Shown piece after piece: positions 23,771 through 33,918 of a stretch of DNA of 64,000 bases. Both the position numbers and the translations under genes were made by a program. Within the stretch, counting starts at the first letter, position 1, and the number at the start of each line of letters is the position of its first letter. The DNA is from Sipunculus nudus (lineage: Eukaryota > Annelida > Sipuncula > Golfingiida > Sipunculidae). The notes beneath the pieces are model-generated. The model was not told the DNA's origin and ran no database searches. It saw only the letters and a list, made by a program, of their open reading frames with translations. Location: positions 73,159,642 through 73,223,641 of the forward strand of contig CM049306.1 of assembly GCA_026874595.1 (NCBI GenBank), in the 5' to 3' direction.

Positions 23771-24751
23771 TAATTGATCCATATAAAACAAATGTATTAT
23801 CAATGGTGCAATAGCCTTTTCTATACCCTGCCTGAGCTTCTGACAATATATTGAATTTTTCAACATAACAAAGCAATCTAATGTTCAAAATTTTTGTGAA
23901 AATTTTACCTAATACATTTAATAAAGATATACCCCTGTAATTTCCTGGGTCCTCCACCGGCCCATTTTTATGTAATGGATAAATAATTGCTTCACTCCAC
24001 TGTTCTGGAAAGCTACCAGAGTGAAGAATATCATTAAACAATTTTTCCAACAATGGAAGTAAATATTGAATAATAGGTTTAATAAGATTAACTGACAAGC
24101 CATCAGGACCAGGTGATTTACCTGTAGGCATCTGTTTTACAGCATTCTCAATTTCATGTAGTGTTATATAATCATTAAGTTCCCCACTTTCCGCATTCTC
24201 ATCATAACTTCTTTCTATATACACATGTGCCGTATTATAAATATCATCAGAAATAACATTTCTACTACCATTCAGTAAATCCCTAAAATAACTGAACCAA
24301 CTTTCTGCTTTAATGCTGTTTGTTTTTCTATGCCTTTTAAAGTTTTTCATGTATCTCCATAGCTCATTAGTATTGTTATTTTTCATCACTCTGGTTAATG
24401 ACTCCTGTTCAAACACTTCCTTTTTGTTTACACAAATATTTTTAAAATTTTGCCTCATGACTCTGTATTTCTTCAAATCATTCTGATGTCCTGATTTTCT
24501 GTATATATTCAATGCTTTAGATTTATTATGCTTTGCATTCGTACAAGTTTCATCCCACCAATCAGGTTGAACCAAACCATCTCCATCTTTATGCTTATTA
24601 CCCTTACATTCAACTACTATACATCTAAATATATTTATAAGTTGCTTTACTGCAGCATCCACATCATTATCAGAACACTGGTAAAATAACTGCTGGTATC
24701 TGTGACATTCAGGTTGTTCTAGCATTAGATGTATTTTTCTTATATCACTTA
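23771..24751 (-). pseudogene. LINE ORF2 fragment: linker and N-terminal reverse transcriptase
   Basis: Open minus-strand frame of about 325 residues. RT fingers motifs are visible: GKSPGPDG, PLHKNGP...NYRGISLLNVLGKIF and SEAQAGYRKG. The predicted continuation (motif A) is found 7.1 kb away at 16650. Its upstream end abuts the C element, and the ORF's apparent first residues come from that element's terminal hairpin. Its downstream apparent extension to 23526 is B-element sequence. The region before the RT ('WWDETC') is typical of LINE ORF2 linkers. Confidence 0.88.
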
Positions 24752-26163
24752 TTGTATCCGCCAAAACAGAGTTTTGCGGATACTGTTTTCAGCTGGACGC
24801 AGCCACCGCCGCCGCCGCCGCGGCCGCCGCCGCGTAGGTGTCCGGAGAACTCCTCCGTAACCGCTGGGCTAAATTTTCCGAAACCCGGGATTATGTTCGG
24901 GTCACATGTGAAATGCTGCGCCCCGATTTTGTTTTGACCTCTGACCTTTCCTTTGCGCTCTGCGTCCGTTTGTGCGTCTGTTTCCACACATAAACCCACA
25001 TATCTCGGGAACCGTTTGACTGATCAGGAAAATTTTTTTTGCACAAATGTAGCCCTCGGAGAGCTTTATAACATACACCAAAAATGGTGGCGCCACCTGC
25101 AACCATGTTTGCACAGTGTCCATCTGTTCGTCTGCCTTGGGTTAAAATCACTCATATCTCTGCAGTGACTTGACTAATTCACCTGAAATTGGGCATGCGT
25201 AAACATCCTGGATAGCTTTTCTGATTTTATGACAGGTGGCGCCACCTACATTCACATTTACGCTGCAGACATCCAAGCTCATATCTCGGGAACCGTTTGA
25301 CCGATCAGGAAAATTCTTTTGCACAAATGTAGCCCTTGGAGAGCTTTATAACATACACCAAAAATGGTGGCGCCACCTGCAACCATGTTTGCACAGTGTC
25401 CATCTGTTCGTCTGCCTTGGGTTAAAATCACTCATATCTCTGCAGTGACTTGACTAATACACCTGAAATTTGGCATGCGTATACATCCTGGATAGCTTTT
25501 CTGATTTTATGACAGGTGGCGCCACCTACATTCACGTTTACGCTGCAGACATCCAAGCTCATATCTCAGGAACCGTTTGACCGATCAGGAAAATTTTTTT
25601 GCACAAATGTAGCCCTTGGAGAGCTTTATAACATACACTGAAAATGGTGGCACCACCTGCAACCATGTTTGCACAGTGTCCATCTGTTCGTCTGCCTTGG
25701 GTTAAAATCACTCATATCTCTGCAGTGGTTTGACTAATTCACCTGAAATTCGACATGCTTATACATCCTGGATAGCTTTTCTGATTTTATGACAGGTGGC
25801 GCCACCTACAATCAAGTTTACGCTGCAGACATCCAAGCTCATATCTAGGGAACCGTTTGACCGATTGGGCCAAAATTTTGCATGTGTATAAATACCACAT
25901 AGCTCTTTATCATACGCGAAACTGGTGGCGCCACCTGCAGCCATGTTTGCACAGCTCCCATCTGTTTGTCTGCCATGGGATAAAATCACTCATATCTCGG
26001 CAGTGGTTTGACATATCTGCCTAAAATTTTGCAAGTTTATACATCCCCGACAGCTCTCTTGATTTTATGGCAGGTGGCGCCACCTGCATTCTAGTTTATG
26101 CAGCAGATATCCAAGCTCATATCTTTGGAACCGTTTGACCGATTGGGCCAAAGTTTTGCATGG
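24752..26163 (+). mobile_element. C-type Helitron-like element, 3'-truncated, with tandem core
   Basis: The 5' end carries the hairpin GTATCCGCCAAAACAGAGTT...TTGCGGATAC (24754-24782), then a (GCC)n tract. About four tandem units of ~280-290 bp follow (repeating 'CTCATATCTCGGGAACCGTTTGAC' and GGTGGCGCCACC, for example 25086-25097). The expected CTAG 3' end is missing: sequence switches to LINE endonuclease at about 26164, inside a core unit. Two neighbouring units are nearly identical, which points to recent homogenisation. Confidence 0.78.
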
Positions 26164-27139
26164 AAAATCCAAACCTATTTGTTTTACCATCTCTAGTACT
26201 TCTATTAATGACAAATTGATCAGTAGGATATACATTCTCTATACCAATGAATTTTAAATCATCATTTTCAATAAAATCTGGTAGATTACCAATTCTTGCA
26301 TTTAGATCTCCCATTATAACAATGCTTAAATCTCCATACTGAGAAAGTATTTGAATTATAATATTTTCCAATCTCAAAATTCCATCATTTTCATCAACAT
26401 GGTTATATATCGGAGAGCCCTCTGGTGCAATATATGCACACACCAACAATATGTCCTTTTTTAAATTAAAAGTATTACCATCCAATATTAATGCTATCAT
26501 GTCTATATATTTAAGAACATTCAAAATTTTTAAACTACAGTGTTTACGTATGCACACGAGGACCCCCCCCCCCCCTCTTGAAATCTGATCTCTTGCTTTA
26601 CTGAAACAGAGGAAATCATTAAAATACCTGGCAAAATCATCTGAAATAGTAGCCCATGTCTCAAGAATACATAAAATATCACACTGTGCAACCATTTGCC
26701 TAAATTCTGACAAATGTAATTTTGATTTTAGTCCTCCAACATTCCAAGAAATTAATTTAAGAACTTTGTTTGGTGCTTCTTTAGATTTTGAATCATTTAT
26801 TTTAATATTCGGGTAATTTTGTAGAGATGTGCTTACCTGTTCAGTGGATAATAAAGAATGAATATAAGAACAAGGTGTTGTTAACTCACCTGTGTGAATG
26901 GTCAGTTTTCCTGTTAGTCGTGCATCATCATCCTCACCATTATTATGATCATGGTTAGTATTAGTGTGCAGTGCCGGAAAGAAAGATGGTGCTTCATCAT
27001 CTTCAAGTACAAACCTTAAATGAGAAGACAGTAAATTACCTGAATCTGTACTACGAATATTAAGAGAATTATCACACACAATATAATCCTTATTACATAC
27101 TAAATCTGCATCCTCCTTTATACTTATAGAATCACTCAC
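26164..27139 (-). pseudogene. LINE ORF2 N-terminus: APE-type endonuclease (C-terminal part missing)
   Basis: About 325 residues are LINE-derived. Endonuclease motifs run from residue ~130: ISWNVGGL (catalytic Asn), ILETW (Glu), CAYIAPEG (Tyr) and GDLNARIG (Asp/Asn). The usual closing motifs (S-D-H) are absent. The frame runs into C-element sequence at about 26163, and the RT fragment on the other side does not restore them, so a deletion probably accompanied or followed the C insertion. The first ~120 residues are low-complexity linker. A poly-C run lies at about 26565-26575 within the frame. Confidence 0.85.
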
Positions 27140-27208
27140 AATATTTTGTTTACATGAGTTTTTCTGAATGATATTATATTTTATCTTTTTGCGACCCTGG
27201 CCTGACCG

Positions 27209-27883
27209 TTAAGCAGATTCATCATGTGTTGTGTTTACAGTTGTATAGTCATTTCCCTCACCCCTACTTCTAATACATTTTACATATTTACTGTTTTCAT
27301 CCCACACAAACACTTCACCCCCCATGATCAGTTTATCATATTTCAGTTTTCCTTTGATGCTACTGTCACTCTCCTTAGCTTCTGTGAGTTTTGCTCGCAA
27401 GTGTCTTCTGGCCTCTCTGACCCTCTCGCTAAAGTCTTCTTGTACATAAACATCAGATCCAATCTTCTTCAATTCTCGACGGGCTTGCCCTAGGACTGTT
27501 TCCCTTTGTTTGAATCTCCCAAACTTAGCAATAATGGGCCTTGGTTTTCCAGGAATTTTCCAAGGCAACCGGTGGGCCCTTTCGATCTCTATGTTCTCGT
27601 CCTCTAGTTTCATTTCTTCCCTAATGACATTTTTTACTTTGCGTTCGCAGTCGGCCCATGATTCATTACCATCATCTTCATCAATACCATGAAATATCAA
27701 ATTATCTCTCTTTGAATGTTCTTCTAATTTATCTACCTTAGCCTTTAGTTTCTTATTCTCATTTTTCATCTCAGCCATTTCCTCTTGTAATTCATCAATT
27801 TGGTTTGATAATTTTTGTACAATTTCAGCCAGGGTTGGATCATTTGGGTCAGAAAGTCTTACATTTCCGCTCGAGGAACCATC
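27209..27883 (-). pseudogene. LINE ORF1 (L1 ORF1p-like), 5'-truncated
   Basis: The frame is open from 27883 without an initiating Met. The first Met in frame (27778) is internal to a coiled coil (QKLSNQIDELQEEMAEMKNE). Then comes RDNLIFHGI, the start of the RRM-like domain of L1-type ORF1 proteins, and an 'IERAHRLP' segment that is also typical. It ends at 27209, about 70 bp before the ORF2 Met. Family role: an RNA-binding trimeric chaperone for the LINE transcript. Confidence 0.85.
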
Positions 27884-28012
27884 AATTTATAACTGAGACA
27901 TGTACAGATATACATCCATGTGAGAACAGATATTTAGTACTTGTCACTGTTACCACCTCTAAACACTGTTCTTTTGGCTGACGGCTTTTGTCAGCTTCTG
28001 GTGATATTCTAG

Positions 28013-28658
28013 TTTATTTTTCTTATGTCAGTGTGAGTAAGGAAAAAATAGGCCAAAGCACTGACACAGAAATGTCACAAACACTTGTTAATTACACTAT
28101 AGTTATTCCAGATTTAATAAAATTTCAAACATATATTGATATATCAATATTTAATGCATGAATTTTCTATATGTCAGATTCAGCTGATCAACACAGTTCA
28201 TGTGCCAGTTGTTACATTATAGTATTGCTCTGAGCAGTTGGTTCTCTATTTGAATAAAAATGTTTTAATGTTTATGTTTTGAATGTTTATAATATAGATG
28301 GTCAGTGATCAATGTATTGAACAATTTTGATTGTGTAGTATAGTTACACCTTATGTTCTCATATTGCTTAAACTTTTATGTAAGTATTGAAATTTATCAG
28401 CATTTGGTTGTATGCAGAGTACTGCATATATAGACATGAAACCCACTAAACAATCAGCCTAATTAGGAAAATATGCAAGCTTAAAACTTTGAGCAAAGAT
28501 TTTAAAATTTAGCCATCCATTTCTGTTACAGATGTACATTTGTGGATTGGTAGTCCACAGTCATGTTTGAAGATTAGTTGTCAGCATTCATGCATAAAAA
28601 ATTCTTAAAATATGTAAATGTTAAAATAAACAAACACATAGAAAGAGAGTATCTGATT
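28013..28658 (+). other. Original intron 4 sequence between two mobile blocks
   Basis: No repeat end or ORF is recognised. Together with about 40 bp at 10132-10170 and about 50 bp at 31479-31529, this is most of what remains of the ancestral intron. Confidence 0.6.
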
Positions 28659-31478
28659 TTTAGCTCAGCTGACTATAAGTCATCTGAGCTATAGTCGTGG
28701 TCCATTGTCCGTCGTCTGTCCGTCTGTCCGTCCGTCCGTCCGTAGATGTGGCACGTTTTGAAACCGTAAGAATCCAAAATTCGGCATAATGTTAGATGTC
28801 CCCAAGATCTCCTACCAAGCCGAAAACTGGGTCTTTTTGACTTCATTCCTTTGAGAAATTAAGGAAAAACCTTAATTATTTATTAAAAACCTATTTTCAC
28901 ACTTCAGGACTGCCTAATATCAAAACCACCCATCTGTTTTTCCTCATATATACCATAAATATTCCTCTATATAGTTCCTATGTACATTCAAGAAATTATG
29001 TCTGTATTATATAATTTAAAAAAGTTATGGACATACATAATGCATTTTGTAAAAAATCAGGAAGATATTTGATCACTTAACACAAAACTTGTTAAAGCTA
29101 TGGACCTTTTTTCCAGTAATATAACTTTAATTAATCAAAATTAAATTGTATACCAAAAATTAGATGAAAATCTTTGAATTTTTTAAAAATATTAATAAAA
29201 ATAAAAAATTGGTACCTTAAATTTTGCCCAACTTTGACAATGGCACTTTTTTTTTCCTGTAAGTACTGCGGATTTAATTTTCACAGTATGTTTTTGTTAG
29301 CTTTTCAACTGTTAACACCAACAATTTCAAACCAGTTGATCAAAAACCGTAGATTTTATTTAAGTTTTCAAGCACCATGTAACATATTGTTTACATCAAG
29401 CTAGTTTTATGCAGTTTGCAAGAGCTCAGCTCCCCAGCTTCAGCTCTTAATTCCTTAAATTCGGCATACAGTTAGAGGTCTCCAAAATCCCCTACCATGC
29501 CAAGAATTTGGTCACTTTTCAACTGTTAACACCAACAATTTGAAACCAGTTGATCAAAAACTGTAGATTTTATTCAAGTTTTCAAGCACCATGTAACATA
29601 TTGTTTACATCAAGCTAGTGTTATGCAGTTTGCAAGAGCTCAGCTCCCAAGCTTCAGCTCTTAGTTCCTTAAATTCGGCATACAGTTAGATGTCTCCAAA
29701 ATCCCCTACCATGCCAAGAATTTGGTCACTAGGACTTAATACCTTCAAGATATTAATGAAAAACTTCATTTTTCCATTAAAAACCCATTGTTACACTTCA
29801 AGACTGCCTAATATCAAAACCACTGATCTGACTTTAATCATAAATAATATACATATTTTTCATTCTCTATGCACATGCCAGAATGATGTCAGTATTGCGT
29901 AATTGTTTTAAGTTATGGGCCCAAACATAATGCACTTTGTAAAAAATCAAGAAATATATTTACTCCCTTAACAAGGGGATTGCTGAAGCTAGAGATTTTT
30001 TGTCAGGGATGTAACATTATTTAATCAAGATTCAATTGAATACCCAAAATTAGTTATGAATTTTTCAAATTTTATAAGTTATTAGTATAAATGTAAAATT
30101 AGTAACTTAAATTTTGCCCAACTTTGACCATGGCATGTTTGTTTCCTGTGAGGACTGTTGATATAATTTTCATATCATGCACACATAAGGATTTCAGCTT
30201 TTAAGTTTAGAAAGCTGAAAGAAATTAGCCAAAAATTGTAGCTTTTATTAATGTTTTTATGAGACCCTGTCAGACTTTGGCTCTCTCCAGCCCCTCTTGA
30301 GTCACCTGTATGTTGACCTTTATGCATTATGCATGCTTGAGGCGAGGCATACACAGGAATCCAGGCAGCTTATGGCCAGCCACAGTTGATCCAGGTGTCC
30401 AACCCAACTCATCTAGTAGTTTTAACCAACTACAAAACAATAAACAATAAGTTAATAAATTTTTATTGGTTTTAATAAAAAATTAAAGAAAAATAGAAAA
30501 GGAATTTGTTAGTTTATAATAACAGGAAATTAACTTGCAGTTACTGATGATATAAGAATCTTGTATCGATGGATAGAATGTCACGTATTCCAAATAACAC
30601 AATGAAGTCAACTATGGTATTTTTCAGTTCAATTTTAATGATAAAGAAGTAAATCATATTATTCATTACCAATCATTAGGGATCATATGAAGGAAATTAA
30701 TGATAGACAAAGATGCAGTTGATAATATTAATCTAGATTCCTACTGTGTCTAGTGTGTACATTGATGTGAAATTAGTCCAAAATGAATTTATTACAGTTA
30801 TTTTTTAATATAAATAAAAGCCATAAAACCAGGTACTTATGATCATTATTTAAATGTGTGAATTTTGTATATTCTGGATTCTCAACATCATTGTTTGGTG
30901 AAAACTGAATAAATATCAGACATGGTGCGAATACTTTGTAATTGTATTTAAATACAAATATGATTATGTACTCCATTATAAAATTTCTTGCATAAAGAAT
31001 GGGAATTCAGGTAAAAATGAAAGTATATGAATACCAGTGCAAATACTTTCAAAATGTATTCATGAATGCATTCATGAATATATTCTTTGATATTATTTTA
31101 ATAATCATTTCAGTTATATTTCATTTTAAAAAAATCATATGATTCTCTTATTATTTTAAATAAAAATTATATTTGGGACAATATTTGTAATTTTTTTAAT
31201 TAATTGTTAAACCCTTATATTATATGTTCTGCTTATAAGTTATATGGCAAAGTCAAAATCTGTGTGACAATAGTACTCCATTTGTTAATAAAATAAATGA
31301 AATCAATCCTCTTCCCTGTCTCCAAAGGTACTATCAAAATCACACATAAGCTAAACAACAACAACTCATAATACAGCTTATATTTATTACCACACAAAAC
31401 CAGCATGTGCCTCATTTCTAAATAATATTTTTTTATCATATATAACAGCTGAGCATCGTGACCAATAGGTCCCTTGTT
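28659..31478 (+). mobile_element. B-type element with an internal 214-bp tandem duplication
   Basis: The left hairpin starts at 28659 and the right end GCTGAGCATCGTGACC...GTCCCTTGTT ends near 31478. It is long subtype and uninterrupted. Sequence 29301-29514 ('CTTTTCAACTGTTAACACC' to 'GAATTTGGTCA') is repeated directly at 29515-29728 with few differences. The element ends about 50 bp upstream of the last Tudor-gene exon. Confidence 0.85.
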
Positions 31479-31529
31479 TGGTTTAATTTTTGCTGTATTC
31501 TTGTAATTATGATATTATGTTTTTGCCAG

Positions 31530-31716
31530 GAGCCACACAGGCATCATTAGTTTGGATCTGTATGATACAACTGGTGACCAGGAGGTTAACATCAACCAGA
31601 CGTTAATAGACAAAGGGTATGCAAGGCCACTTCAAACCCAGTCAGCGAGGGTCATCCCTGATACCACCAGCAGTGTCATTAAGAAAAAACCTGAGCCGAT
31701 CTACATGCCTGGCTGA
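31530..31716 (+). CDS. Tudor-domain protein, last coding exon and stop
   Basis: The acceptor is tttttgccag. The first G completes Gly with the GG of the previous exon. It encodes SHTGIISLDLYDTTGDQEV, NINQTLIDKGYARPL and then a polar tail ending KKKPEPIYMPG, stop TGA at 31714-31716. 'LDLYDT...INQ.LI.KGYA' closes the SN-like half of an extended Tudor domain. The visible exons give about 201 residues. The protein ends ~27 residues after the fold, so this is its C-terminal Tudor domain. Confidence 0.92.
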
Positions 31717-33370
31717 TACAGCAACACTTACCAATGTACCAACACACTAACATACCAACAGAATTTTAAGTCATTAATGGGGTTATTTGTATCAGTATTA
31801 TTCTTTTTTGGATTGGTTTATATCCAAAGATGCCTTTTAGACCATAAACATTTTCTAAACCACAACTGAATATTGTTAAAGAACATTGTTGCTGTCCCTT
31901 AATTAAGTTGTATTTGTGCTATAATTAAGTTTTATGTCATATATCATGTGAAAAATTATTTGTCATTTAAGTTTAACACGATTTTATTCTTTTCTAGCCA
32001 GGTACAATTTTTCCATATATGTGACATTGTGTGTGCAGAATTTAACTCTGTTTGTAGGGCAAAGTTGTTTTCAGTGCAAGCCACTGGCTGGCCAGTTGGT
32101 GTTCTTGTTTATACAAAGAACATAGTGTAGTGCTAGGCTTCCAGTTTAAACACTGAAGTCTACAGGAAATATTTGTTAGAGGGGAAATAGGCAGTAGTTG
32201 GGGTGCAGGAGCTAGTGACTGACCTGAAAATTAAAATCATTCATAAATGTGCTGACATAAATATATAAAGCTCTCTGACCAATAATTTTGTACAATGCAT
32301 CTGTTTAAGTGCTCAGGTGATTGAACATGTTACACAGTACAGCTGTTAATAACAGTGTAAAGATTGCTGTGATCTCTTTGTAGTAATATTTAAATAAACA
32401 ACACAAAGTGCCTTAAACCTTAAAATCTTAAGTAATGGATCCAGTTTGCAGAATATGGAAGCTACCCTATAAATTTGAAGTGTAATAGGAAAACAAGTCA
32501 CATTTACAGGTCACATTTTTTTGTATTTTTGCATGTTCCAGGTTACTGATCATGTTCCAAACTCTTTGTTTTACTTTAAGAATGTTCACAAGTTCGATTT
32601 CTGTGAGCTGAAAAATATATGATTTTGATGTAAAGTTTATGGATTTTATTGTGAGCGTAAAATATGTTTTAAGGACTAGATTTTTAGAGGAACAAGGAAG
32701 CTCAAACGTTCAGAATAAAACTCCACAAACATGCAGAACTACATACAGCTATGTCAGGCACAAAACATCCCCTTGTGTTAAAGACAATTATTAGGAATTC
32801 ATCAGTTGAATTACATTTATCATTTCTGTTTTTCATCCAACAATCTTTTACACCTGTCACGCTGTTTCAGGTGTGAATCAAAAGATTTATTGATCATCTC
32901 TTACTTATTAAAAACATTTTTGCTTGAATACTCCTTATAATCCAAGCACAGCTAGGTGAAGCTGTAATTATTTTTCTTGATGCCAGTTCTTTACTGAAAA
33001 CCTGTTATTTTTTAATTCAAACTGAGCACAATGTATGTTTATGAGAGTGAACAAAGGACTTCTTGTTTGATATAGGTTAAACATATATTTCTGGTACAAT
33101 GGCCATGTTGTTTACTTAAATCAGCAGGGAATTTTTTTTGTGTGTACAGATTCTTTTACTGGCTCATTTTCATTTGCTGGTACACTTGTGGAAAAAAACA
33201 CATTTTGTTTACAGTGGTCATGTACTTATGTTAAAAAATAGGAAATATTATGAACAAAATCAACCCAGGTGTTCAGCCCCCTGTAACATATTATGATCAG
33301 CATTTTGTAAGGAATATTTTATGGTGCTTTTATATTTCTATTAAAACAAGAGTTTGAAACATCATTTGTT
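31717..33370 (+). other. Probable 3' UTR of the Tudor gene, with candidate poly(A) signals
   Basis: Single-copy-looking AT-rich sequence after the stop. Candidate signals are AATAAA at 32393-32398 and 32714-32719, and ATTAAA at 33340-33345. Which is used cannot be decided from the sequence. Confidence 0.5.
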
Positions 33371-33918
33371 TATGAGTGACTACTTAAAAATCAGTAAATA
33401 TAATGGCAAGCAACCAAATGTGACAGACAAATGAGCAGCTGTTAGCCATGAAAGAATATCCTGTGTGATAAAAATATGGTGCTCTACAAAAAAAAAGCCC
33501 ACAGAACCAGTACTTTGTAACATCTGACTGCAAGAACTGAAAATTGAAAGGGATGTTTGATGATCTTCAGATATTTTTTTAGAGTTTTCAATTCCAGTAA
33601 TATTGCCTGTGGCAAAAAGTTCCATTTGGAAATATTGATAACAAATTTGATGGCAACTGAGAGGAATATTTTGGACCCAGAAAGGCATAGAAATAATTGC
33701 ATTTTCCCAGATAACCTCAAATCAGTTGTTTTAGAGTTAAATGTGTGAAGAACTTATTGTTTATTTAATGCTCCAATCCCCCCCCCACAGTTAGAAATGA
33801 CCCCTACATGCACACACCCATGTGTTTTTGCATATGCCCATCAGGTTATGAACAGTAAACATCTTTATACAAGATTAACTTGAACACATGTAAAACAAAA
33901 CATTCCATTTTCAATAAG
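33371..33918. other. Gap between convergent gene ends
   Basis: No ORF is supported. A short poly-C run lies near 33778-33787. The ORFs on both strands at 33380-33748 overlap each other and have no motifs. Confidence 0.5.

Larger units (their letters stand above)
12918..27883 (-). mobile_element. Non-LTR retrotransposon (L1/Tx1- or Jockey-like LINE), 5'-truncated and split by three inserts
   Basis: LINE pieces on the minus strand, 5' to 3': 27883-26164 (ORF1 and start of ORF2), 24751-23771 (ORF2), 16650-15018 (rest of RT and C-terminus) and 13062-12918 (3' tail ending in CTTTCTTTCTTTCTTC). The inserts are a C element, a B-element nest and a TIR element. ORF1 is open from the first base, so the 5' end is truncated. 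ORF2 has APE-type endonuclease and reverse-transcriptase motifs. At the B-nest junction the reading frame and the expected RT spacing resume exactly, which shows one original element. It is now inactive: stop, frameshift, inserts and probable endonuclease deletion. Confidence 0.88.
10171..28012 (+). mobile_element. E-type Helitron-like element, outermost insert of intron 4
   Basis: Three pieces: about 10171-10820, 12736-12917 and 27884-28012. The left part has the same TAGCCC...GGGCTA hairpin, GTCCGTCC tract and ~300-bp monomers as 2421-3449. The right end repeats 'TCAGCTTCTGGTGATATTCTAG', with CTAG at 28009-28012 followed by T. The pieces line up in order with the intact copy, broken first by a B element at 'GATTTTTAATGAATTT' and then by a LINE at 'ATAAAACTTA'. 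About 65 bp present in the intact copy are missing at the LINE junction. Confidence 0.78.

Noticed and set aside
23526-24764. A single intact 412-residue ORF as a host gene
   Set aside because: It is a chimera of LINE RT sequence with B-element sequence at its C-terminal end and C-element hairpin sequence at its first codons.
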